A DNA stretch of 20,558 nt from contig JALRAY010000015.1 of the NCBI GenBank assembly GCA_023257955.1, forward strand, positions 1 to 20,558, read 5' to 3'. The position numbers and the translations under genes are program-made. The DNA comes from Amoebophilaceae bacterium (GTDB lineage: Bacteria > Bacteroidota > Bacteroidia > Cytophagales > Amoebophilaceae). Positions 1 to 7,344 of the stretch are shown here, piece after piece (positions within the stretch are counted from its first letter, which is position 1; the number at the start of each line of letters is the position of its first letter). The notes under the pieces were generated by a model that saw only the letters and a program-made list of their open reading frames with translations, searched no databases and was not told the DNA's origin.

Positions 1-10
1 GAAGTATCAC

Positions 11-481
11 TTACTTCACGTCTTGATTTTTGTTTACGGGAGTTAGGATTGGGGAAAGCAGTAGAAAAGAATTGGGAGAGGGGCTTAGCTTGAGCATTAG
101 TACCTTTTTTTTCTTTTTGCCAGCCTTTACTGCTGCATAAGTTGCCTTAGTGTTAGGGGGTAATAAATCTGGTATTTCAGGCAAATCATGTGGACATAGG
201 TCAGAATGACAGTTATTCTTATAATAGCTATAATAAAGATATAAATCAAATTTGTGCATCATTTCTACAATACTATTCTTCAGTGAGCCCGGTAAATTAT
301 GTTGTTTCTTTATTGCTGCAAGCAACTTTTGCATATTCTCTCTTGGTATCTCGATTATTTCTTCTTCATCAATCTCACTTTTGTCTAACTGCAGTTTTTC
401 AATATAACCTAGTTTATTTAGTACCTTTACGTAGGGATCACATCCTATAGCACATTTGAATTCGTGCACAAAACTCTCCAT
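11..481 (-). CDS. Hypothetical protein, probably damaged at both ends
   Basis: I do not recognise this 156-residue product. It has a charged, acidic middle (residues about 35-50 are rich in Asp, Glu and Ile) and a Cys/His-containing stretch around residues 90-100, but no signal peptide or membrane segment. Two things suggest damage. First, the reading frame stays open upstream of the ATG, from 482 to 619, and runs into the hairpin at 595-621, so the original 5' end may be lost. Second, near the 3' end the frame passes a run of 8 A (minus strand, 105-112) just after 5 A; downstream of it the frame reads an odd Ser/Pro/Leu-rich tail, whereas the neighbouring frame (3-104) is stop-free and reads GTNAQAKPLSQFF then a basic stretch, and it leaves the window open. 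A frameshift, or slippage, at the poly-A run is therefore plausible. The function is unknown. Confidence 0.35.
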   Translation of the reverse strand: MESFVHEFKCAIGCDPYVKVLNKLGYIEKLQLDKSEIDEEEIIEIPRENMQKLLAAIKKQHNLPGSLKNSIVEMMHKFDLYLYYSYYKNNCHSDLCPHDLPEIPDLLPPNTKATYAAVKAGKKKKKVLMLKLSPSPNSFLLLSPILTPVNKNQDVK

Positions 482-594
482 AATCTTATATTCTTCTAAT
501 TCTGCTTTTAAGACGGCTGCATTTGCCTTAAATACTCCACTAAATAGACATGCTAAATCTTTTATTGTTAATACAATTTCTTCTATTCTGTGAG

Positions 595-621
595 AGCCTG
601 AGGGGGAAGTTTCCTCGGGCT
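595..621. repeat. Strong stem-loop, possible group II intron 3' remnant
   Basis: AGCCTGAGG (595-603) pairs with CCTCGGGCT (613-621) with one G-U pair, and the inner GGG/TTT can extend the stem to 12 pairs around an AAG loop. The stretch that follows, to about 660, is GC-rich compared with the AT-rich surroundings. From memory, the wording of this segment resembles the domain VI/3' end found after bacterial group II introns, but domain V and the reverse transcriptase are absent here, so this is an inference. It lies just downstream of the mevalonate operon (minus strand) and has no T-run, so it is not a typical terminator. Confidence 0.35.
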
Positions 622-679
622 ACTTGACCATCTAACGGTACCCCATTTCGGGCACGGTCCTAAGTTTTAGATTTTTTAT

Positions 680-1672
680 TTACACGGTATTGATAGAATA
701 GCTTTTAGGAAAGTCAGGCATTTGTTTTTTTATTTTTTCTAGATCTTTTTTTAAATATAACACTACTAAATTAGGTCCTGCATCTTGGGTGAAAAATATG
801 TTAACACCTAATTGCCTTAATCCTTGAATTTTGTTAATCATGCCTATAGTTTTATCATTATTATAAAAAATACCAACGCTATTGCAAATAGCATGCATAT
901 GTAGAGAGTTTTGTTCTATAATAGTTCCAAATCTTATAAAATCATTATCTTTAATAGTTTGTTTGAGGTTTTTAATATTTTCTTCTACTATATCTTGCCA
1001 TGCATTATAGTACCTACTTTCTAAGGATTTTTGCATAGCAACACTAGATGATATGTATTTTGTTCCTGCGTCATTAATAAGTAAAGTTACACATAAATCA
1101 TCAATATTTTTTGAGTACGGAGTAGCATAACTATCCATACCATCTTCTCTAGATCCTTTATGCCACTCAGTAAAACCATTATATAAAGATCTACAAGCAC
1201 TACCACTAGCTATTCTTGACAGTATAGATAGTGTTTTTTTGTCGAAATTCCATTGAAACATATCATTTAATGCCAACACCAATGCTGAGAAACCAGATGA
1301 TGATGAAGCCAAGCCAGCTGAAGTTGGCACAGTGTTTTTTGTGATAATTTTGAATTTACAATCAAAGTTAAATAGCTTTAGATAATCTATAATTCTTTTG
1401 GAAAATTGGGAATCATTTTCCATTAAATCTCCATTTAAAAAAATTTCATATGAATCAGATTTAGTTAAAGTTATATATGTACCTAACTCTTTAATAGTCA
1501 TGGAAAAACTAGAGGTCATAGGTAATTTTAACTCCACATTTCTTTTTCCCCAATATTTGACTAGTGCTATATTAATTGGTGCAAAAGCATTGGTAGAATC
1601 CTGTTGTGGTTTTTTAGAAGTTACCGTTAATATATTTTGTATGATATCTTTAGCTTTCAATTCGCACCCCAT
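680..1672 (-). CDS. mvaD: Diphosphomevalonate decarboxylase
   Basis: This enzyme catalyses ATP-dependent decarboxylation of mevalonate 5-diphosphate to isopentenyl diphosphate, the last step of the mevalonate pathway, in the cytosol. The 330-residue product has the family hallmarks: APINIALVKYWGKR at about 31-44, the GHMP ATP-binding segment TVPTSAGLASSSSG at 114-127, SGSACRSLYNGFTEW at 156-170, DGMDSYA at 177-183, and TQDAGPN at 295-301, whose Asp corresponds to the catalytic aspartate of the family. Length is normal. The start at 1672 lies 23 bases inside the end of the upstream kinase gene; no other Met precedes the first motif, so this start is the best available. It is the last gene of the five-gene minus-strand operon. 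Composition is AT-rich like the rest of the operon. Confidence 0.93.
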   Translation of the reverse strand: MGCELKAKDIIQNILTVTSKKPQQDSTNAFAPINIALVKYWGKRNVELKLPMTSSFSMTIKELGTYITLTKSDSYEIFLNGDLMENDSQFSKRIIDYLKLFNFDCKFKIITKNTVPTSAGLASSSSGFSALVLALNDMFQWNFDKKTLSILSRIASGSACRSLYNGFTEWHKGSREDGMDSYATPYSKNIDDLCVTLLINDAGTKYISSSVAMQKSLESRYYNAWQDIVEENIKNLKQTIKDNDFIRFGTIIEQNSLHMHAICNSVGIFYNNDKTIGMINKIQGLRQLGVNIFFTQDAGPNLVVLYLKKDLEKIKKQMPDFPKSYSINTV

Positions 1673-2576
1673 CTTTTGATATTTTTAATTCACATATATC
1701 ATGGTATCTCAAACCAGTATTTTCTTTGTTTAATTGACCCAATCCTATTACACAATCACCCATGCCAGCTCCTGTGATTTTACTACCATAAATACCTGCA
1801 TCATTACGTAATTTATATGTTAGGGATTGTAGCAAAGGGCTGGTTACACCTATGCTTTCCATAATTCCTTGATACATGTTAAATAATCTGCCTAATGAGT
1901 TATAATTTTTCTCTTCTAGAGCTATAATTGCTTCATTTGTAATAGATTCAGAAAGATTGAATATATTAGAATATATATCTGGATATATTTCTATATAATT
2001 ATTTACTATTTTCATAACTTCTAGGGTTTTCTTTTTCATTCCAGAATATACTGTTGTAAATTGCATATCAGGAAAAAAGAATCTTTTTTTTACATAATTT
2101 TTCATATCATAATGCACAATACTACCATATATGCTAGCTGCTATATCACTACATGAAAGATGCCCTACATATTTACTAGAGATAGTGCTACATATATCAA
2201 ATATATATATTAAAAAATCACTGTCAAAATTTTCTATTTTTTTATCAAAAATTAACAGAGCTGACACAAGCGCAGATATTATAGCACCAGAAGAGCCAAA
2301 CCCCATTTTATCAGAAAATTCAGACTCAATTTTTATATGACAATGTAGGTCAGGTATAAGATGTGAAATTATGTTACGCAACATAACCATCTGAGGTGGG
2401 AGATTTCCATGTAAAAAAAACTTACCATATGCATCTGATTCAATTATTGTGTGAGCATCTGTTTTTTCAATAGTAATGTATATCCTCTTATTAATTGCTG
2501 CTACTATAGATGATTTTCCATGTAATACAGCATATTCACCTAATAACATCAAACTTCCTGGAGCTGAAATTTTCAT
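1650..2576 (-). CDS. Phosphomevalonate kinase (GHMP kinase family)
   Basis: This is a GHMP-family small-molecule kinase of 308 residues. Motif 1 is SAPGSLMLLGEYAVLHG (4-20), motif 2 is MGFGSSGAIISAL (91-103), and motif 3 is KITGAGMGDCVIGLG (266-280). The segment HLSCSDIAASIYGSIVHY (139-156) resembles the phosphomevalonate kinase pattern with DVAA..YG, and motif 3 resembles the GAGGGDC form of bacterial phosphomevalonate kinases rather than the GAGGGGC form usual in mevalonate kinases. The operon already has a better mevalonate kinase next door, so the step assigned here is mevalonate 5-phosphate to mevalonate 5-diphosphate. The start overlaps the stop of the upstream gene as ATGA (4 bases), and its own end overlaps the decarboxylase by 23 bases. 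The family is sure; the exact substrate is likely but not proven by sequence alone. Confidence 0.8.
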   Translation of the reverse strand: MKISAPGSLMLLGEYAVLHGKSSIVAAINKRIYITIEKTDAHTIIESDAYGKFFLHGNLPPQMVMLRNIISHLIPDLHCHIKIESEFSDKMGFGSSGAIISALVSALLIFDKKIENFDSDFLIYIFDICSTISSKYVGHLSCSDIAASIYGSIVHYDMKNYVKKRFFFPDMQFTTVYSGMKKKTLEVMKIVNNYIEIYPDIYSNIFNLSESITNEAIIALEEKNYNSLGRLFNMYQGIMESIGVTSPLLQSLTYKLRNDAGIYGSKITGAGMGDCVIGLGQLNKENTGLRYHDICELKISKDGVRIES

Positions 2577-3406
2577 ATTAGTATTCCTTGGGCTAAAATT
2601 TCATCTGGTGTTTGGTTCCATAAACTAATTAAGTGGCCTCCATTCCCGCCACCAGTAGGTTTAACAGCAATGGCTCCTTTGTTTGTTAAGTATAATATAT
2701 CCTGTTCTATATTTTGCAATAAGTCCCAATTCTTAAAACATTTACAAGCTTGGTTCATACCATTGGCTATTTGCTTTATATTTTGTTGTTTTATGGCATT
2801 AATGATGGCATCTACCGCATCTGTCATTAATTTATCCGATTCTGCATCATTTTGTACAGTAACTTTGTTTATAGCTTCTTTTGTAGAAAATCGTTTGTTT
2901 GTATCCCATAGTAGTAAGTTTAACTTATTAGGAATATTAATTGCTTCTATTTTTGTTGGGTTATTACTGAATATGATAGGTGAAGTTTGTATCACGCACG
3001 CTATGTCGGCTCCACTACTGTTACCATGAAAAAAGTTTTCTAATAATCTAGCTGATTCATATATTTCATTACTAGTAATTTTGTTTATAAAAAATAATAA
3101 TTTTGCTATACACACAGCTATAGTTGCAGAAGATCCTAAACCAGATTCTGGAGGGCAATTAATTTTTATAGTGATATCACCTTTTATTTCTCCATACTGA
3201 GCTTTGATAAAATCAACAAAGCTATTAAACTTAGGTAAATTATTACTGCCAAATATATACCATTTATTTGTATTGCTATTATTATAATTCAATTCAGTCC
3301 AAAATTTATTAACAGGTAATATTATTGCCTTACCTCCTCTAATAACAGCATGTTCTCCTACTAAAATAGCTTTTGCATAAGATTTAACTGTAAAATTAGG
3401 TTTCAT
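2573..3406 (-). CDS. mvk: Mevalonate kinase (GHMP kinase family)
   Basis: This enzyme phosphorylates mevalonate to mevalonate 5-phosphate using ATP. The 277-residue product shows SYAKAILVGEHAVIRGG at 9-25 (motif 1), the ATP-binding loop PPESGLGSSATIAV at 85-98 (motif 2), ENFFHGNSSGADIA at 123-136 with Asp134 as the probable catalytic base, and KPTGGGNGGHLISL at 249-262 (motif 3). The HG..SG.D form is the mevalonate kinase version. It is rather short compared with many bacterial mevalonate kinases (about 300 residues). It overlaps the 3' end of the HMG-CoA reductase gene by 11 bases and shares ATGA with the next kinase gene. It sits third in the operon, between the reductase that makes its substrate and the probable phosphomevalonate kinase that uses its product. 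Confidence 0.85.
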   Translation of the reverse strand: MKPNFTVKSYAKAILVGEHAVIRGGKAIILPVNKFWTELNYNNSNTNKWYIFGSNNLPKFNSFVDFIKAQYGEIKGDITIKINCPPESGLGSSATIAVCIAKLLFFINKITSNEIYESARLLENFFHGNSSGADIACVIQTSPIIFSNNPTKIEAINIPNKLNLLLWDTNKRFSTKEAINKVTVQNDAESDKLMTDAVDAIINAIKQQNIKQIANGMNQACKCFKNWDLLQNIEQDILYLTNKGAIAVKPTGGGNGGHLISLWNQTPDEILAQGILI

Positions 3407-4649
3407 TTTCTATAATATTTAAATATCTTTCAACATCTGAATGTGTAATGTAATGATAGGTATCTAATTGCTTCTTAAGTAAAGCATATAGTTTCTTTTT
3501 TTTATTCTCTTCTACATGCGAGATTAGATTTTTAATATATAAAGTCATGTGTCCGTTAACTATGCCCTTCGTACATAAAGCTATCATGGCTCCTAAGTTT
3601 TGCACTAACCCTATTGCTGCTGTAACTTGTGCTAATTCTTTTGCAGATTTAACATCAAGCATTTTTAAGCATAGTTTGGCAGTAGGGTGGCTGTTAGTTA
3701 TACCTCCAACTATTCCTAGGTTAATTGGTGCCTTTAAAACACCATATAAATTGTTGTTAGTATATTTCCACTCAGATATAGCCGTATATTTATTCATAGC
3801 AGCATATGCATGTATTCCTGCTTCAGCAGCACGGCAATCATTTCCTGTGGCCATTAGAACACCATCGATACCATTCATAATACCTTTATTATGTGTGGAT
3901 GCTCTATATGGATCTAGTTGAGCTAGTACTGATGCTTCTTGGATTTTATTTCCCAACTCTTCATTGAATCCATTTAATACTATATTACATTCTACTATAT
4001 CTTGATCATTTAAGTTTGATAAAACGGCTAAATTAAAGATTTCATTTATTTCTTTTTGTAATATTCTTTTAGTAAATTCACAAATCTGGTTGATAACATT
4101 AGCTCCCATAGCATCAACTGTATCTACATTGATATGAATAATTCCGATATGTTTGTGATCAGATGTTTTTAAAGTGTTAAGTGATATATTTTTGACCCCC
4201 CCTTTTCTTTTGTACAAACCTTTTGCTGGGCCAGAGTTGATAATGTCTATTATGCTTTTTTGATTTTTAGCTATATAAGATTTTAGGTTTTTTAAATTAC
4301 TAATTTCAGGGATGTGCAACTGGCCTATTTTTATATTATTTTTTTTGATAGAGATGATTTGGCCATTTTTCTGAACTAATTGATTGGTTTTTATTAAAGC
4401 GGCTATTACTGATGATTCTTCTGTAGCTAGAGGGACAGTATAGTTCTTCTTGTTAACTATAAAATTTTTTACTATTCCAATGGGGGTAGGAAAATAACCA
4501 ATTGCATTTTCTATGTAGCTATTAGCATATTTTAAGTCTGAAGCAATTTTGCCTTTTAATATTTCTATGTCATCTCGTGTTGGATTATCTATTGTTGCTT
4601 TTATCCTTTCATCCCAAGATAATCGTGAAAATATATTTTTCTTACACAT
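3396..4649 (-). CDS. mvaA: Hydroxymethylglutaryl-CoA reductase, class II
   Basis: This enzyme reduces HMG-CoA to mevalonate with a nicotinamide cofactor. At 417 residues it has the length of class II bacterial enzymes such as that of Pseudomonas mevalonii, and it has no membrane anchor. Visible active-site elements are the Glu in ATEESSV (75-81), the dinucleotide-binding DAMGAN (179-184), Lys255 in NKGIMNGIDGV, Asp271 in ATGNDCRAAEAG, and His367 in NGHM near the C-terminus. The segment GIVGGITNSHPTAK (312-325) is also typical. The start codon directly abuts the stop of the synthase gene, and the 3' end overlaps the mevalonate kinase start by 11 bases, so the genes are almost certainly cotranscribed. 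Cofactor preference (NADH or NADPH) cannot be told from what I can see. Confidence 0.95.
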   Translation of the reverse strand: MCKKNIFSRLSWDERIKATIDNPTRDDIEILKGKIASDLKYANSYIENAIGYFPTPIGIVKNFIVNKKNYTVPLATEESSVIAALIKTNQLVQKNGQIISIKKNNIKIGQLHIPEISNLKNLKSYIAKNQKSIIDIINSGPAKGLYKRKGGVKNISLNTLKTSDHKHIGIIHINVDTVDAMGANVINQICEFTKRILQKEINEIFNLAVLSNLNDQDIVECNIVLNGFNEELGNKIQEASVLAQLDPYRASTHNKGIMNGIDGVLMATGNDCRAAEAGIHAYAAMNKYTAISEWKYTNNNLYGVLKAPINLGIVGGITNSHPTAKLCLKMLDVKSAKELAQVTAAIGLVQNLGAMIALCTKGIVNGHMTLYIKNLISHVEENKKKKLYALLKKQLDTYHYITHSDVERYLNIIENET

Positions 4650-5741
4650 CTAAAATAACTTTTTATTATATCTCATATCATAATATTGTTTTCCAGATAT
4701 AAATTCTCTATTTGCTAAATCTTGTGCTACTTGTTCTGACCAGTAGGTATCATTACTATGAGCATTTAGAGTTAGTAATTCAGCATTACACCCAGAACCA
4801 TAAGAATAGGCTATTATTTGTCCTTTTGATGATATTAAACTTTGAGCAATACTAATCCATAAACTTGCTGTATAAGAATTACCTATAACTTTGTTCCATT
4901 GCATGTTACTAGTAACTTTATTTCTAATTATCTCTGTAATATTAGGTATTTGTAACTTTTCTGCTACAGCTTTCAATGCTAATATGACTAATTTAGGACA
5001 TGGGGTATGAAAGCAAAGGGCGTCAGCATCCTCAAATATTTTTAATGAATGTTGTTTTACTAACTGGTTATAACAATTTAATAGAGCGTTTTTATAAGTT
5101 ACTATACTCAATTTACCTTGTACCACTGGGTATTTTGCTGATACAGGTTTATAGAAATCTTTAATAGGCGCACTATAACAATATGATTGTTGGTCTATTG
5201 AGCATAACTTAGGGTTGTGTGTAATAATCATTGCTATAGCTGCGGCACCTTGGGTATTTTCACCTGGATGATTTGGAGAATATAAACACTCATCTACCGC
5301 CACTACTAGTGCAGCTTTTTGGTTTGATGTATCTGAATTAAGCCATTCAGTTGCTTGTTTTACAGCTAGTGTGCCGGCACTACAGGCACTTTTTATTTCA
5401 TATGACCTAACATTACCATTCATACCTATTTCATCACTTATCCATAGACTTAATGGTCTAGCAAAATCAAAGCTAGATTCTGTCCCTACCGCAAAAAAAC
5501 CTATATCTTTGATGTTACCATGCCAATTTTCTAAGGCTCTTTTTATAGCTTCTACAGCAAGTGTTAAAACTGTGTCTTTTTTAAGACACAGTGACATTAC
5601 AGTGCCGCCATTATTCTCAGTGTAATAACTACTATCTTTGCCGTGGGAAACAGAAAGTTCGGACAATTCGAGAGCATATTTGGGTAATTTTATGCCTATA
5701 GCATCTATACCTATTTTGATTCCAGATAATTTGTTATTCAT
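4650..5741 (-). CDS. mvaS: Hydroxymethylglutaryl-CoA synthase
   Basis: This enzyme condenses acetyl-CoA with acetoacetyl-CoA to give HMG-CoA, the committed entry to the mevalonate pathway. The 363-residue protein has a thiolase fold of the HMGS family: GIDAIGIKLP near the N-terminus, the catalytic Glu88 in VGTESS, the acyl-accepting Cys120 in IKSACSAGT, His245 in FHTPCPK, GNSYTASLW near 286-294, and the C-terminal YSYGSGCNAELL. It is slightly shorter than typical bacterial MvaS (about 385-390). It is the first gene of the operon. The upstream 230 bases are very AT-rich and I found no convincing TAnnTTTG promoter on the minus strand, so the operon promoter remains unidentified. No acetoacetyl-CoA thiolase gene is nearby. 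Confidence 0.95.
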   Translation of the reverse strand: MNNKLSGIKIGIDAIGIKLPKYALELSELSVSHGKDSSYYTENNGGTVMSLCLKKDTVLTLAVEAIKRALENWHGNIKDIGFFAVGTESSFDFARPLSLWISDEIGMNGNVRSYEIKSACSAGTLAVKQATEWLNSDTSNQKAALVVAVDECLYSPNHPGENTQGAAAIAMIITHNPKLCSIDQQSYCYSAPIKDFYKPVSAKYPVVQGKLSIVTYKNALLNCYNQLVKQHSLKIFEDADALCFHTPCPKLVILALKAVAEKLQIPNITEIIRNKVTSNMQWNKVIGNSYTASLWISIAQSLISSKGQIIAYSYGSGCNAELLTLNAHSNDTYWSEQVAQDLANREFISGKQYYDMRYNKKLF

Positions 5742-5977
5742 TATTTGTATTTTTCTAGGAAATTTATATAAATCAAAGATTTATGTTTATAGTATAAATT
5801 TTGTTAAATCTAACTTTTTAGTCAATGAATCAAGTTTCTTGATTACATATTTTTTATCTACTTTAAAACCTTTTCAATCCAATGCTTCATATACTTTTTG
5901 CATTTACAATACTAAAAAATAATATCAAGCACTATTACTCTTATTATTTAATATACATTCTACAATATTTATACGAC
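5742..5977. other. AT-rich intergenic region upstream of mevalonate operon
   Basis: This stretch between the start of the synthase gene and the IS21-type end repeats holds no credible gene. It should contain the operon promoter, but I see no good match to the Bacteroidetes -33/-7 pattern on the minus strand. No terminator or repeat was recognised. Confidence 0.5.
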
Positions 5978-6024
5978 TGTCTACCGACAACTATAATTAC
6001 CGAGAAACGACAACTATAATTACC
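5978..6024 (-). repeat. IS21-type terminal repeats (one end of an IS)
   Basis: A 17-base sequence, CGACAACTATAATTACC, occurs twice in direct orientation at 5985-6001 and 6008-6024 (period 23). The outer edge probably begins with TGTC at 5978. Multiple short direct repeats within the ends, with TG at the tip, are characteristic of IS21-family elements, and the adjacent reading frame is an istB fragment, so this is most likely the istB-side end of that element. Confidence 0.7.
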
Positions 6025-6375
6025 TAATTCTAATACAAAAAAAATTAGTGTTCCATAGCAATTTTCCCCTCTTTTAAATTATTGTTAGATTTGATGTTTT
6101 TAGCAGATTTCATTCTATAACTTTCAGCGTTTAACTCAATTATAGTAGAATGATGGACAAGCCTATCAATGGCTGCTGCGGTGGTCATTTCATCTTTAAA
6201 AATAACGTCCCACTTAGAGAAGACCAAGTTACTAGTAATAACAACACTTCTTTGTTCATATCGCTCAGCAAGCAAAACAAATAACAAATCAGACTCCTCT
6301 TTTGAATAGGGAATATAAGAGATGTCATCAATAATCAGCACTTCAAATTTATCAAGCCTTTTAATCAAGTTATTC
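5978..6375 (-). mobile_element. Truncated IS21-family insertion sequence
   Basis: The remnant comprises the terminal repeats and the C-terminal half of istB. The other end, istA and the first half of istB are gone. The internal break lies near 6375, where istB homology stops and the lipoprotein gene ends. It borders the mevalonate operon on its upstream side. Confidence 0.7.
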
Positions 6376-6380
6376 ATCAA
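6045..6380 (-). pseudogene. istB: istB fragment: IS21-family helper ATPase, N-terminal half missing
   Basis: The reading frame encodes about 110 residues matching the C-terminal half of IstB/DnaA-like AAA+ helper ATPases: the Walker B region VLIIDDISYIPYSKEESDLLF (about 13-33), the sensor-1 type VVITSNLVFSKWDVIF, and AAAIDRLVHHSTIIEL. IstB proteins are normally about 245-260 residues, so the Walker A half is missing, and no istA transposase is present. The frame opens with TTG-ATG at the junction with the neighbouring lipoprotein gene, which it overlaps by 11 bases, so those first codons are probably not original. The element is therefore dead here, with one end (5978-6024) preserved 20 bases beyond the stop codon. 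Confidence 0.85.
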
Positions 6381-7263
6381 ATTCTATACGACATATAACG
6401 TAATTTAAATAGCTGTAAACATTAGCAGCTTCATCCAGTGTTAATTCCTGGATACTCTGGGTTTTTACTATTCCTTTAAATTGTGATGGATTATCACATA
6501 TATATTTTAACATACCATAAAATCCTCCAGATGCATCTGGATTTCCGCAATATTTTTCACTATCCCTTAAAAAATCATGCATAGTAATAGATGCCTTAAG
6601 TAATCTTTTTGTCTCTTCATCTAATTCATTAGGAAAACATAAGTTAAATACTGTTTTTATTAACTTGCTCAATAATTCAAACCGACGTATTGATTGAGAT
6701 ATCAACTGATCATTTAAATCAGGAGTAGGTTCTTTTTTGAACAGTACTTCATATAACTCAATATCCGTTGGTAAAAATGTTGGTACAGAAACAGAAGGTT
6801 CTTTAAGAAGCTCATCAAAGAATCTTCTTATAGCATTATCCCTACTATCCATATATTGTATTCTCGTGAGTAATAAATATTTGCAAAAATCATTTTTTGT
6901 AACTTTCTTATCCTTTAATTCTTCTATCTTGTTTCTCAAATCATTCCACATATTCGATCTCGTTAACACGGCATTGCGTGCACGATCTTTCGTTAATTCA
7001 CTAACACCATCGGTTGCTAAGTAACTATTCGCAGTGCTTTTTTCTTCCTCCGTTAATATGCTATATTGATCAAAAATATCATAAATAGGCATGTATGGAT
7101 CATCTATATTCGTAACAACATCTTCTTCTTGAGATTCTTGACTGGGATAATAAACTTCCGTAGGGATAGAGCCGGTACTTTGGCAACTTATGATTAAAAA
7201 AACAGTAATAATATGAAGGAAATTTAAAATAGTAGATAATTTTATCGAATAAAAACGGATCAT
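6370..7263 (-). CDS. Putative lipoprotein of unknown function
   Basis: The 297-residue product starts with a basic N-terminus and a hydrophobic core (residues 10-25) ending in LIISC, a good lipobox with Cys27 as the modified residue, so it is predicted to be exported and lipid-anchored. The mature part has a Pro/Ser/Glu/Asp-rich linker (residues about 30-60) and then a charged, probably all-helical region. I recognise no family. The reading frame ends exactly where the IS21 remnant begins, its stop codon overlapping the istB fragment, so the C-terminus may have been replaced or cut by the element. A good Bacteroidetes-type promoter lies 49 bases upstream on the minus strand. It is AT-rich like the mevalonate operon. 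Confidence 0.75.
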   Translation of the reverse strand: MIRFYSIKLSTILNFLHIITVFLIISCQSTGSIPTEVYYPSQESQEEDVVTNIDDPYMPIYDIFDQYSILTEEEKSTANSYLATDGVSELTKDRARNAVLTRSNMWNDLRNKIEELKDKKVTKNDFCKYLLLTRIQYMDSRDNAIRRFFDELLKEPSVSVPTFLPTDIELYEVLFKKEPTPDLNDQLISQSIRRFELLSKLIKTVFNLCFPNELDEETKRLLKASITMHDFLRDSEKYCGNPDASGGFYGMLKYICDNPSQFKGIVKTQSIQELTLDEAANVYSYLNYVICRIEFDE

Positions 7264-7311
7264 AAATAAAATTAAAGATTAAAAAGTTTAAGATTTTTTA
7301 AAAAAGATTTA

Positions 7312-7342
7312 CAAAAGTAGTAGGTCCCCTCTACAAATCAAA
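7312..7342 (-). promoter_or_regulatory. Bacteroidetes-type promoter for the lipoprotein gene
   Basis: On the minus strand TTTG (7342-7339) is followed after 19 bases by TACTTTTG (7319-7312), a full match to the TTTG...TAnnTTTG consensus of Bacteroidetes primary sigma promoters. Transcription would start near 7305 and read into the gene beginning at 7263. Confidence 0.55.
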
Positions 7343-7344
7343 AT

